Source: Oscillatoriales cyanobacterium
GTDB taxonomy: Bacteria > Cyanobacteriota > Cyanobacteriia > Cyanobacteriales > Laspinemataceae
Length of the DNA: 64,000 bases
NCBI GenBank assembly: GCA_011390955.1
Contig: JAABRM010000022.1
Location: 1 to 64,000, forward strand
Direction of reading: 5' to 3'
The position numbers and the translations under genes are program-made. This document shows positions 52,335-60,996 of this stretch, piece by piece; position 1 is the first letter of the stretch, and every line of letters starts with the position of its first letter. The notes under the pieces were generated by a model. It had not been told where the DNA came from. It ran no database searches and worked only from the letters and a program-made list of their open reading frames with translations.

Positions 52335-53540
52335 TTATCCTTGCAAAACTTGCCGATAAGCCGCTGCTAGTTTTTCCGCCAATTTATCCCAAGTGTACTT
52401 TTCTAATACTGTTTGATAACCGGCCTGACCCATTTTTTCTCGTAATGAAGTATTCTGGAGCAATTGGCAAATTTTATCAGCTATTTCCGCCGGATTCTGT
52501 TGCACCAAAAAACCATTGACTCCATCGGAAATCACCTCCCGAATTGCTGGAATATCACCACCAATGACAGGTTTTTTCATCATCCAAGCTTCTGGATAAA
52601 CTCCGCCAAAACTTTCTTGCATAGATGGCACACATAAAATATCGCAGGCTGCCAATGCATTGGTTTTTTCTGCTAGGGAAACTTGGCCTAATTCTATCAC
52701 TCGCTCATCTTTGATTTGAGCAAAAACTTTTTTTGAATAATTCGTGCGTGGGCCAATAAATATAAACCGAGTATCGGGAAACTTTTTCCAGACTTGTGGC
52801 GCAGCTTTCCATACAGATTGAAATCCTTTATAAGGATACTGCTGACCCAAAAATAAAATAATCGGATCGCGTCCTAAAGCATATTTTTGACGAAATTTTT
52901 CCGGTTCTGAGGTATCGGCAATTAATGGGCCAATTCCGGTAATAAAGATTTTTTCTGGTTTAACCCCCAGTTCAATTAAAATTTGCTTTTCTACATTGGT
53001 GAGGGCGATCGCTCCATCCGCTTGTTGATAAAGATTGATATACTCGCGGTAATTCCATCCCACCCACCGGGGATGATGCAGGGGGGTAAAAATAAATGGA
53101 ATATCTAATTTTCTGGCTAGTTTCCATGAAGCATAACTCAGTCCTTCGCGACCGATGCGGACATTGTGAATTAAATCTAATTCTGCCGGTGCAGATGCTT
53201 CTAATTTAGGCAGCAGGCGATCGGAAATGCGATCGACTGCTATTTTTTTAATCGCATAATATCCCAATACATAAGGAATTAAAGCCAGTCTTTCTGACTG
53301 ATTTAGGGTAATTTGTTTAACGGGAATGCCATCGAGGTCATAATTTTTGACCATTTTTGGAGCATTCAACGTAGTGCCTAATAACCAATCAGTGCGATTT
53401 TCCGTCCAATGAGTGACGACACTGATTTGATGGGTTTGGTTTAAAAGACTGGCAATTTTATGGGTATGTAGCTGGGCTCCGCCCACTGACGGAGGGTAGG
53501 CAGTAATTGTACAGAGAATTTTCAAGGTAGAGTTGTTCAC
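52335..53540 (-). CDS. Glycosyltransferase, GT4 family
   Basis: 401 aa GT-B fold enzyme. N-terminal SVGGAQLHTHKIASLLNQTH is the usual start loop; the C-terminal half has ILFLGQQYPYKGFQSVWKAA and the acidic motif MQESFGGVYPEAWMMKKPVI with the E-x7-E pair that binds the sugar nucleotide. Donor and acceptor unknown; likely surface polysaccharide. Second GT4 gene follows upstream on the same strand after a 118-bp gap. Confidence 0.9.
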   Translation of the reverse strand: MNNSTLKILCTITAYPPSVGGAQLHTHKIASLLNQTHQISVVTHWTENRTDWLLGTTLNAPKMVKNYDLDGIPVKQITLNQSERLALIPYVLGYYAIKKIAVDRISDRLLPKLEASAPAELDLIHNVRIGREGLSYASWKLARKLDIPFIFTPLHHPRWVGWNYREYINLYQQADGAIALTNVEKQILIELGVKPEKIFITGIGPLIADTSEPEKFRQKYALGRDPIILFLGQQYPYKGFQSVWKAAPQVWKKFPDTRFIFIGPRTNYSKKVFAQIKDERVIELGQVSLAEKTNALAACDILCVPSMQESFGGVYPEAWMMKKPVIGGDIPAIREVISDGVNGFLVQQNPAEIADKICQLLQNTSLREKMGQAGYQTVLEKYTWDKLAEKLAAAYRQVLQG

Positions 53541-53658
53541 CGACTGATTTTACTGATTTTATTTTCAGTTAATCTTGCTGATCATTTCTTATATCCTAGT
53601 GCTTTTACATAAATTATTGATCCAATGCTTTAACCCAGAGGTTGCATAACGGTTCAAA

Positions 53659-54885
53659 TCATCTAGTTTGAGAACTAAGGGCTAACTGGTAGATTTCCAT
53701 TAATTGCCGATAGTTGGCTTCGGCGGTGTAGTGGGCTTCAAATTCGGCGCGGGCTTCTCGACCCATTTGCCCTAGTTCTTGGGGGTGCGCGATCGCCCAT
53801 TCAATTTTTGCCGCCAGGTCATCGGCATCTCCGGGACGAAAATGAAGACCCGTGCGACCAGCATCAACCAATGAAGAGAGACTGCCCAAGTTACTGGCGA
53901 CTACGGGCAAGCCCAAAGCATAAGCTTCCACAATCACCATAGGAAAGCCTTCGTACCACACCGAGGGAAACACCAGCATTTTGGCATTTTGCATCAGCTT
54001 TTGCACTTGTTCTTGGGGCTGTCTACCGAGCCATTCTACCCCTGGGATCTCCTGTGCTGCCATAGCCACTCGATCCGCTAAAGGCCCGTCTCCGACAATT
54101 TTGAGCGACCCTAAAAAATTTTGAATCTGCTCACCCAGCCCATTTGATGCTTTTAATCGCCAAGCCGCCAGCATTGTATCGATTCCTTTTTCTGGGGACA
54201 GCCGCCCCACAAACAGCGCATAATTTTCCTTGGTTTCCTGTAACTTTGGATCTGAGGATATTTCCTCATTTTTTGACAACAGGAAATTAGGTTTGACAAC
54301 AATTTTATCTGCTGGCAACCCAGCCTCAATAAATTTATGGCGGGCAAATTCCGTCAATGCAATGTACAAGTTAACCCGTTCCTTCCAGGTTCCCCTGGCG
54401 TGGTGGACTGCCTGCATTGTTGCTAATACCGCACTGCCGACTCGACTGCCTCGGTAGCAACGGTGGACTACTCCCGGCCAAGGAAAAAACTTGCCCAAAC
54501 AGTCTTCGCACACCTTTCCATCCCGAAAAAAGAACGCACCAGCGCAAAAGAGTCGGTAATTATGGAGAGTCTGCAATACCGGCACTTTAGCTTCCTGACA
54601 GGCATCGTAAACTGCCGGAGACCACAGTGGGAAAAAATTGTGGACGTGAACTATATCCGGTTGAAACTTAGCAATTTCTGCCTGCACTCGTTTTTTGGCC
54701 GAGAAGGAATAAACCGTGTTCAAGGCGGTCATGGCTTGGCTGAAGAAATTGGTAATGTTGTGATTGTCCGCTTGCAGCAATATCACCTCGTGACCATAAG
54801 CTTCTAGCAAGGTTTTCTCAGCCTGCACCACGACATCTTCTCCCCCTGCGATTTTGTAGAGGTTATGCAACTGTAGGATTCTCAT
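53659..54885 (-). CDS. Glycosyltransferase, GT4 family
   Basis: 408 aa from ATG 54885 (MRILQLHNLYKIAGGEDVVV). The open frame continues 60 codons upstream through heptamer repeats (Gln/Pro/Thr/Asn-rich), which I treat as non-coding. N-terminal domain with HVHNFFPLWSPAVYDA, a Cys cluster in CEDCLGKFFPWPG (possible zinc site), and the C-terminal ALFVGRLSPEKGIDTMLAAW and WYEGFPMVIVEAYALGLPVV with E-x7-E. Role in polysaccharide synthesis inferred. Confidence 0.9.
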   Translation of the reverse strand: MRILQLHNLYKIAGGEDVVVQAEKTLLEAYGHEVILLQADNHNITNFFSQAMTALNTVYSFSAKKRVQAEIAKFQPDIVHVHNFFPLWSPAVYDACQEAKVPVLQTLHNYRLFCAGAFFFRDGKVCEDCLGKFFPWPGVVHRCYRGSRVGSAVLATMQAVHHARGTWKERVNLYIALTEFARHKFIEAGLPADKIVVKPNFLLSKNEEISSDPKLQETKENYALFVGRLSPEKGIDTMLAAWRLKASNGLGEQIQNFLGSLKIVGDGPLADRVAMAAQEIPGVEWLGRQPQEQVQKLMQNAKMLVFPSVWYEGFPMVIVEAYALGLPVVASNLGSLSSLVDAGRTGLHFRPGDADDLAAKIEWAIAHPQELGQMGREARAEFEAHYTAEANYRQLMEIYQLALSSQTR

Positions 54886-55075
54886 TGTTGTTGGTTGTTG
54901 GTTGTTGGTGGTTGGTTGTTGGTTGTTGGTGGTTGTTGGTTGTTGGTTGTTGGTGGTTGGTTGTTGGTGGTTGGTTGTTGGTTGGGGGTGGTTGGTTGGT
55001 GGTTGGGGGTTGTTGGTTGTTGGTGGTTGACGAACAACGAACAACGACCAACAAACAACAAACAACGAACAACAT
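54886..55075. repeat. Heptamer tract upstream of the GT4 gene
   Basis: GGTTGTTGGTTGTTGGTG-type units over about 140 bp, then AACAACGAACAACGACC units. It abuts the ATG of the GT4 gene, replacing a normal leader: on the transcribed strand the 10 nt before ATG are repeat bases without a Shine-Dalgarno. Confidence 0.8.
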
Positions 55076-55081
55076 TATGTT

Positions 55082-57340
55082 TCAGGGCGTGGGCGCCGGT
55101 TGAGCCAAAATTGAGGCGATCGCGCGTAAATCCCACCACCATTGTTCCTTGGCGCGTTTAAATTCTTGGTCGGTCCATTGGGGAAATTTGGCCAAACTCC
55201 AAAAACTGACCTGTCCTCCCTGCAAACCCATAAATGAAGCCGCCGGTGATTCTTTTCCCACTTCTTCTATGAGATAGTTAATCCCTTTTTGGGCTAATCG
55301 GGTGGCGCTAATGCGATCGAAGGGAGAGGGGTCGCCGCCTTGTTGTAAATGTCCCAGAATTGATTGCCGAACTTGGAAGATTTTTTTACCTTCTTCGGTG
55401 AATAAATCCCGAATAAAATTGCTGTTGTAAACGGGGTGGGCTTTTTCATTACATAAGACTAATCCTAACCTTTTCCCCGCATTAAATCCAGAAATTAAAT
55501 CGGATAAATCTTGCTGCAAATTCTTTAAAGTGATGCCTTCTTCGTGTAAATAAACTCGTTCGGCGCCGGTGGCAATACCACTCATTAAAGCTAGATAACC
55601 GCAGTATAAACCCATGACTTCGACGACAAAACAGCGATTAGAAGCAACGGCGGATTGTTTAATTTTATCGATCGCCTCGATAATATTATTCAGGGCTGTA
55701 TCGCTGCCAATGCTATGTTCCGCACCGGGTAGATTATTGTCAATAGTGGCGGGAATACAAAGGATGGGAATATTAAAGGCCGGATAGTTTTCTCGTTGCT
55801 GATATAAATAGTAAGCAGTTTGATAACCAGACCAGCCACCAATGATTAATAGGGCGTCAATGTGATGATTTTCAATGTGACGAGCGATCGCATAAAAATC
55901 TCCTCCTTGGGGAGTTTTGCGACTGGTGCCTAATTCTGAACCGCCAGTGGTTGCCCAACCGCGCACGCTGACCCAATCCAACTCGCGAATTTTTCCTTCA
56001 ATAAAGCCGCGAAATCCATGTTCAATGCCTAACATGGTGTTACCGCGATCGATGCCCAACCGGACTGCTGCCCGAACCGCAGTATTCATCCCTGGTGCAG
56101 CGGCATCACAGTTGAGAATGGCAATGCGTAAAGACTTTTGACTGCCCGGTGGTCCTTCGCCTCGACTACCGGGCGGTTTCGCCTGAATCAATGTGGAAAA
56201 AGTGTTGTAGGCTTCTGCAAAAATATGCCCTCGTAACTGCATAGCTTTTTGATAGTCCCCAGCGGCGATCGCCTGCACCACGGAACGGCTAATTTGCACG
56301 CATTCCATCAACGGCGCCTGGGTGACTCGGTTGCCCCGCATCCCAATCAACATCGGCTCGCGGTGGGGCTTGTCCGCTAAAATTTCCTCAACGGCGTTAT
56401 ACCCCAAAATCGTGCTTAAAATGCGATCGTAAGCACTCGGCGCCCCGCCCCGCTGCATATGACCCAAAATTGTCACCCGGACATCCTCATCTAGCCGTTC
56501 TTCCAGAATATGTTTCACTTGGTCGCAAGAAATGAGATTTCCGTGACTATCTCTGGCTCCTTCCGCCACAATCACAATAGTATCTCGACGGCCAACTCTT
56601 CGCCCTGCCTTGAGGACTTCACACATTTTCTCTTCCCAGTTTTCGTCTGTGGGCGGCATTTCGGGAATTAACACCCAGTCGGCGCCGGCTGCCAAAGCCC
56701 CCATCAAGGCCAAATAGCCGCAATTGCGTCCCATTACCGAAATCACAAAGGTGCGCTGGTGACTGGCAGCGGTGGAAGAAATGGCGTCCACCGCTTCCGT
56801 AATGCGATGCAGGGCGGTATCCGTGCCAATGGTCATGTCACTGCCATAAAAGTCATTATCAATGGATGCAGGCAACCCCACTATTTTGAGTTGAGGATGA
56901 GCGATCGCTACCTCCTGGGTAATTTCCCCTGCTTCCACCAGTTCTTTTAACAGTTCTGGCCATTCTTGGTAAAAAATATTCGCCCCAGTCAGGCTACCAT
57001 CTCCACCAATGACCACTAAGGCATCGATGCCCCTGGAGAGCAAATTTCGCGCCGCTTGGCGTCGTCCCGGTCGGGTTTGAAACGGCATACAGCGGGCGGT
57101 GCCAATGACTGTGCCTCCCCGTTGCAAAATCCCACCGACAAATCCCCAATCACACTTATGGATGCGATCGCCCCCATCCACCATTCCTTGATATCCTTCA
57201 TAAATGGCGTAAACTTCCACATCCCGCTCTAATGCTGTTCTCACCACCGCTCGCACGGCAGCATTCATTCCGGGAGCATCACCGCCACTGGTCAAAATCC
57301 CTAATTTTTTTGTAGTCAAGATACCGACTTCCTGCCTCAT
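55082..57340 (-). CDS. Tandem (eukaryotic-type) 6-phosphofructokinase
   Basis: 752 aa from ATG 57340, with two PFK units in one chain (N about 1-375, C about 388-730). N unit: LGILTSGGDAPGMNAAVRAV, GGDGSLTGANIF, PASIDNDFYG with catalytic Asp, TVIGTARC, ILGHMQRGGAPSAYDR. C unit: AILNCDAAAPGMNTAVRAAV, GGWSGYQTAY (GGDGS lost), PATIDNNLPG and LGHLQQGGDPSPFDR, so it is probably a regulatory, non-catalytic unit as in eukaryotic PFK. The bacterial enzyme is normally 320 aa. ATG 57406 would read through a perfect hairpin, and TTG 57319 with AGGAAG upstream is an alternative start. Gates glycolysis from fructose-6-phosphate. Confidence 0.9.
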   Translation of the reverse strand: MRQEVGILTTKKLGILTSGGDAPGMNAAVRAVVRTALERDVEVYAIYEGYQGMVDGGDRIHKCDWGFVGGILQRGGTVIGTARCMPFQTRPGRRQAARNLLSRGIDALVVIGGDGSLTGANIFYQEWPELLKELVEAGEITQEVAIAHPQLKIVGLPASIDNDFYGSDMTIGTDTALHRITEAVDAISSTAASHQRTFVISVMGRNCGYLALMGALAAGADWVLIPEMPPTDENWEEKMCEVLKAGRRVGRRDTIVIVAEGARDSHGNLISCDQVKHILEERLDEDVRVTILGHMQRGGAPSAYDRILSTILGYNAVEEILADKPHREPMLIGMRGNRVTQAPLMECVQISRSVVQAIAAGDYQKAMQLRGHIFAEAYNTFSTLIQAKPPGSRGEGPPGSQKSLRIAILNCDAAAPGMNTAVRAAVRLGIDRGNTMLGIEHGFRGFIEGKIRELDWVSVRGWATTGGSELGTSRKTPQGGDFYAIARHIENHHIDALLIIGGWSGYQTAYYLYQQRENYPAFNIPILCIPATIDNNLPGAEHSIGSDTALNNIIEAIDKIKQSAVASNRCFVVEVMGLYCGYLALMSGIATGAERVYLHEEGITLKNLQQDLSDLISGFNAGKRLGLVLCNEKAHPVYNSNFIRDLFTEEGKKIFQVRQSILGHLQQGGDPSPFDRISATRLAQKGINYLIEEVGKESPAASFMGLQGGQVSFWSLAKFPQWTDQEFKRAKEQWWWDLRAIASILAQPAPTP

Positions 57341-57360
57341 TAATAAAATAGTTCCAGATT

Positions 57361-57403
57361 TATTTTTATCTTTATCGGGCTCGATCCGATAAAGATAAAA
57401 ATA
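57361..57403. promoter_or_regulatory. 18-bp perfect inverted repeat before the PFK start
   Basis: TATTTTTATCTTTATCGG (57361-57378), loop GCTCGAT, then its exact complement (57386-57403). 20 bp upstream of ATG 57340 on the minus strand, so it folds in the 5' leader or marks a regulator site. Part lies within the frame if the 57406 start were used. Confidence 0.65.
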
Positions 57404-57734
57404 CACAAACCGGGTTTCTTGACTTTTTATTACTGATTCTCTATTGGCAATAAGTTATCTATCAAGGGTCAATTCCACAACTGATATAGGATTGCTATAG
57501 GGGCGATCGCCAGTTAAACTCAGATCGCATCGGACTGTGAAGATTGATTCGATTAACCATTATTATCGATCGTTTCTACCTGTTTTAATTCACAAAATAC
57601 CGTAATAAATATGTGTTTTTAGAGGAGATAATTTGTGTCAAAAGATAGCATATTTTTGGTTAAAATATTTTTTATTTAATCAATACACCAAAAACACATG
57701 AAAAAAATTAAGTTGCTCAAGCAAAAAAACAAAT

Positions 57735-57823
57735 TTCACATAAAATTAACATAAAAGTAACATTCAATTGACAAAATTTTCACATTGAAGTAACAATAAG
57801 GTGACAATTGAGGTGACAATTAG
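57735..57823. promoter_or_regulatory. Array of eight 11-bp-spaced (G/T)TNACA half-sites
   Basis: Half-sites begin at 57735 TTCACA, 57746 TTAACA, 57757 GTAACA, 57768 TTGACA, 57779 TTCACA, 57790 GTAACA, 57801 GTGACA and 57813 GTGACA: spacing 11 bp six times, then 12. Most are followed by A/T pairs. Eight-bp units with 3-bp gaps is the geometry of OmpR/PhoB-class regulator sites in cyanobacteria (RpaB HLR1, SphR Pho box), but the third base is never T as in HLR1. It lies in the 750-bp divergent spacer between PFK and ftsL-like genes. Confidence 0.65.
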
Positions 57824-57848
57824 CTAAAGCTGATTGTGGATGGGGGCA

Positions 57849-57914
57849 AGAAACCGGGTTTCTGCGTTAGATTTGGGTGAGGATGTAGAAATTGTCAGAG
57901 AAACCCGGTTTCTG
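57849..57914. repeat. ~70-bp element with AAACCGGGTTT ends
   Basis: AAGAAACCGGGTTTCTG ... CAGAGAAACCCGGTTTCTG, the sixth full copy of the element at 387-457. A half copy ends at about 57420. The remaining spacer up to 58090 has an imperfect GGGCGATT palindrome-derived repeat and no gene. Confidence 0.7.
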
Positions 57915-58090
57915 AGATCGGTTTGATACCAAATCCGCTAATCAAACTTACTATTTATGATAATCCCCTAAAATGCATAAAGATTCCCAGGTTCGCGGTT
58001 CGGGGCATCTGACGAATCGCCCCTACGATAGAACCGGATTTGCTATAAGTCCTAAAATTGACACCTTCGGCTGACATAGGAGAAAATTGT

Positions 58091-58672
58091 ATGACTGCTG
58101 CTCTGAGAAAAATTGATTCCCCTCGATCGCGCAGGATGAGGCAATCGGTGAGTGCAAAGAATTCCCGCAACAAAGTGACATATCTACCATTAGCTTCACC
58201 CGAAGCACCCCCCAGCCCTCCCCCTGTTCCTCAAGAAAAAAAAGTGGTCGATCGCCAGACAGTCTTGGGTCGGGAGAATTTAAACGGCAAAATTGCCAAT
58301 CTGACTAATCCCTGGGCAAAACCCATCTGGTTGCGATCGCTCTTAGGGATGAATACAGCGACAGCGATCGCCATGTTGATCGTCGTTGGTGCAGTGGTCG
58401 GGCTATACAGCAAAGTGGTGTACACCAAGCAAAATTGGGGTCAAGAGTACCGCAAACTAGAACGGTTGCAAAAAGAAGAACGGCAAGTCACAATTTTCAA
58501 CGAAGCGTTAAAAAATGACATTGCCCAAACCGCGAAACAAGATGGCACCGGGTTAGTCCCTCCCAATGGTAGCCTGATGATTCTGCTAGAACCCACCCCA
58601 GTCCGTCCGTTGCGAGAAGCGACTGCGCCGCAACCAGAGAATTTTCAATCCCTGCAACCTTTGGGCTATTAA
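58091..58672 (+). CDS. FtsL-like cell-division protein
   Basis: 193 aa from ATG 58091, with AGGAG about 10 nt upstream. Basic cytosolic N-terminus (SRRMRQSVSAKNSRNKV), Pro-rich stretch (EAPPSPPPVPQ), one membrane helix (about 96-118, ATAIAMLIVVGAVVGLYSKV) and a periplasmic coiled coil (QNWGQEYRKLERLQKEERQV) ending in a Pro-rich tail. This topology and the position just upstream of FtsI match the cyanobacterial FtsL-type protein that bridges FtsQ/FtsB and FtsI. Sequence conservation in FtsL is low, so the name is by context. Confidence 0.7.
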   Translation: MTAALRKIDSPRSRRMRQSVSAKNSRNKVTYLPLASPEAPPSPPPVPQEKKVVDRQTVLGRENLNGKIANLTNPWAKPIWLRSLLGMNTATAIAMLIVVGAVVGLYSKVVYTKQNWGQEYRKLERLQKEERQVTIFNEALKNDIAQTAKQDGTGLVPPNGSLMILLEPTPVRPLREATAPQPENFQSLQPLGY

Positions 58673-58753
58673 GGAATAAATATCCCGGCGGCTGGCTGAA
58701 AATAAGCATTTATTCCAGTACATGAAATCCGGCAATAGGCAATTTTGGGACCG

Positions 58754-60757
58754 ATGAAAAATCCGACTAAACATAATTTTCTGGAACACAGAAAGCAGCG
58801 GAGTAAAAACCCACGGGGCAGTCGCAGTCGATTGGTCGTTGGTCGTTGGTCGTTGTTGGTTGGTCGTTGTGCGTTGTTCGTTGTTCGTTGTTGGGTGGTC
58901 GTTGTGCGTTGTGCGTTGTTCGTTGGTCGTTGTTTGTCAATAATCAACCATCAACGACCAACAATCAACCACCAACAATCAACCACCAACTACCAACCAA
59001 CAACAATCAACCACCAACAATCAACCAACAACAATCAACAAAGATCGACGGAAACATTGGCAAATCCCCGCACCCGATTATTTATCGTATGGGGCATTTT
59101 GCTGGCGGGGATGCTGGGTTTAATGCTCAAATTATATTTACTGCAAGTCGTGGAAGCAGCGGATTTGCAAGTCAAAGCCCAGCAGCAACAATCGGTAAGT
59201 ATCGATCCGTTTGTCCCCAGGCGGAAAATTTTGGATCGCAATGGCAACGTCATTGCCCTAGATCAACCCGTTTACCGTTTATTTGCCCATCCGCAATTAT
59301 TTAAAGAATCAAAAGCAGAAATTGCCGAAAAATTGGCGATCGCTTTGGAGCGATCGCCGGGGGAACTGCTGGATAAATTTAACCAAAAAGAAAGCGGGAT
59401 TTTAATTACCGATCAGATCGGCGAAAGCGTTGCCAATAAAGTCAAACAGCTATTTTTAGATGGACTAGAACTTATTCAATATCAACGACGGTTTTATCCC
59501 CAAGAAAAACTATTTGCCGATGTCGTAGGGTATGTAGATTTAGAAGGGAAAGGGCAAGCCGGAGTAGAGTATAGTCAAGAAAAATTATTAGATCGTTCCC
59601 TTTCCCGACAAGCCCTGACTCGTTCTGGAGAGGGTTGGATCGCGGATTTAGTCCCGGATAACTTCCTCAAACTTGATGATTTAACCATCAAACTAACCTT
59701 AGATAGTCGCCTACAACGAGCCGTGCGCGACGCTTTGGGGAAAAAAATCAAAGACACCAAGGCGAAACGGGGTACGGTGATTGTCATGGATGCGACTGAT
59801 GGATCTTTGCTTTCTCTGGTTTGCGAACCCACCTACGATCCGAATCATTATTATGACTTTGATGTGCAGTTGTATAAAAACTGGGCAATCACCGATTTGT
59901 ATGAACCGGGATCGACCTTTAAACCGATTGCCGTTGCGATCGCCTTAGAAGCGGGTGCAATTAAACCCGACAGTGTTTTCCAGGACGAAGGACGCATCCA
60001 TGTAGATGGCTGGCCGATTTCTAATGCTGACTACTCTTATTCAGGGGCTAGAGGCGCAGTCAATGTTAAGGAAATATTGAAATATTCCAGTAACGTGGGC
60101 ATGGTTCATATTGTCGCCGAAATGCGTCCCCGGGCTTTCTATCATTGGCTAAAACGGTTAGGATTAGGAGAAACAGTCACCGTTGACCTGCCTTTTGAAA
60201 CCGCCAGCGACATCAGACCAGACTGGGAATTTGTCGCCTCGCCGGTTCACCCAGCCACCACCGCCTTTGGTCAGGGATTTGCCATGGCGCCAGTGCATCT
60301 AGCCAGATTACACGGTGCCTTAGCCAACGGCGGCTATTTAGTCACCCCTCATGTTGTCCAAGGACTTTACGACAGCCGGGACAAAGCCTTATGGAAATTG
60401 GATTTGCCCGAACCTCAACAAATTTTTTCCCCTGAGACGGCGACCAGCGTAATTAAAATGATGGAAAGCGTCATTCACGATGAAGATGGCACCGGCAAAC
60501 AAGCGGCAATTCCCAATTATCGGATTGCGGGCAAGACCGGCACCTCACAAAAAGTGACTTCTGATAGTGGTGAATATTCCCAATCAGCGCGAATTACCAG
60601 TTTTGTGGGTATTTTGCCCGTGGAAAATCCTCGCTATGTCGTTCTCGCTGTCATCGATGAACCCGAAGGAGGGTTTGGGGGAACCGTAGCTGCCCCAGTA
60701 GTGCGATCGGTTATGGAAGCCTTGATTGGGATTTCTGGGATTCCCCCCTCAGAATAA
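58754..60757 (+). CDS. ftsI: Penicillin-binding protein FtsI (PBP3), septal transpeptidase, with repeat-derived insertion
   Basis: 667 aa. Class B PBP of the divisome. Catalytic SxxK STFK (387-390), SSN in KYSSNVGMVH, KTG in AGKTGTSQK, and the dimerisation/pedestal domain after the membrane helix (LFIVWGILLAGMLGLMLKLY). Residues about 27-98 are encoded by ~210 bp of GTTGGTC/AACAATC heptamers: first a hydrophobic Arg-spaced stretch (FVVRCWVVVVRCALFVGRC), then a Thr/Asn/Gln-rich one. The flanks (NPRGSRSR and TETLANPRTRLF) look like the normal N-terminus. The insertion keeps frame because 210 bp is 70 codons. Confidence 0.92.
   Translation: MKNPTKHNFLEHRKQRSKNPRGSRSRLVVGRWSLLVGRCALFVVRCWVVVVRCALFVGRCLSIINHQRPTINHQQSTTNYQPTTINHQQSTNNNQQRSTETLANPRTRLFIVWGILLAGMLGLMLKLYLLQVVEAADLQVKAQQQQSVSIDPFVPRRKILDRNGNVIALDQPVYRLFAHPQLFKESKAEIAEKLAIALERSPGELLDKFNQKESGILITDQIGESVANKVKQLFLDGLELIQYQRRFYPQEKLFADVVGYVDLEGKGQAGVEYSQEKLLDRSLSRQALTRSGEGWIADLVPDNFLKLDDLTIKLTLDSRLQRAVRDALGKKIKDTKAKRGTVIVMDATDGSLLSLVCEPTYDPNHYYDFDVQLYKNWAITDLYEPGSTFKPIAVAIALEAGAIKPDSVFQDEGRIHVDGWPISNADYSYSGARGAVNVKEILKYSSNVGMVHIVAEMRPRAFYHWLKRLGLGETVTVDLPFETASDIRPDWEFVASPVHPATTAFGQGFAMAPVHLARLHGALANGGYLVTPHVVQGLYDSRDKALWKLDLPEPQQIFSPETATSVIKMMESVIHDEDGTGKQAAIPNYRIAGKTGTSQKVTSDSGEYSQSARITSFVGILPVENPRYVVLAVIDEPEGGFGGTVAAPVVRSVMEALIGISGIPPSE
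58832..59041 (+). repeat. In-frame heptamer tract inside ftsI
   Basis: GTTGGTC/GTTGTTC/GTTGTGC units with an exact 7-bp period (58832-58937), then AACAATC/AACCACC units (about 58945-59041), the complementary type. Only multiples of three heptamers keep frame. The transcript should fold into a long imperfect hairpin. Confidence 0.85.
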
Positions 60758-60996
60758 AATTCCCCCTATAGCTTTCACTCTTTGAAGATTTCCCCAAATT
60801 ATACCAAATTCGGTTCTTAAAACCCGTTTATAAAGCCATCTGTCATTCCCGCGAATGCGGGAATCCACGAGCGTTTTAGGTGACGATCATAGTCAGTCTA
60901 TGACAACCGTATTTGGTATTACCCCCTGGGGGATACGGAGGGGCGAACCACCGTTCGCCCCTCCGTATCATCTCGGTTTGAGAACAGAGGGAGAAT
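60758..60996. repeat. Spacer with two palindromic repeats
   Basis: ATTCCCGC-GAAT-GCGGGAAT (60845-60864), array-monomer type, and ATACGGAGGGGCGAAC-CACC-GTTCGCCCCTCCGTAT (60933-60968), a perfect 16-bp stem. The latter lies just after the hisD stop codon and before the end of ftsI's spacer, so it can terminate both converging genes. Confidence 0.75.

Noticed and set aside
52122-52370. 82-aa frame between wecG-like and GT4 genes
   Set aside because: Reads through hairpin repeats and into the antisense of the GT4 gene.
54886-55161. Several overlapping open frames around the tract before the GT4 gene
   Set aside because: Composition is entirely repeat-derived; the GT4 family N-terminus starts at 54885.
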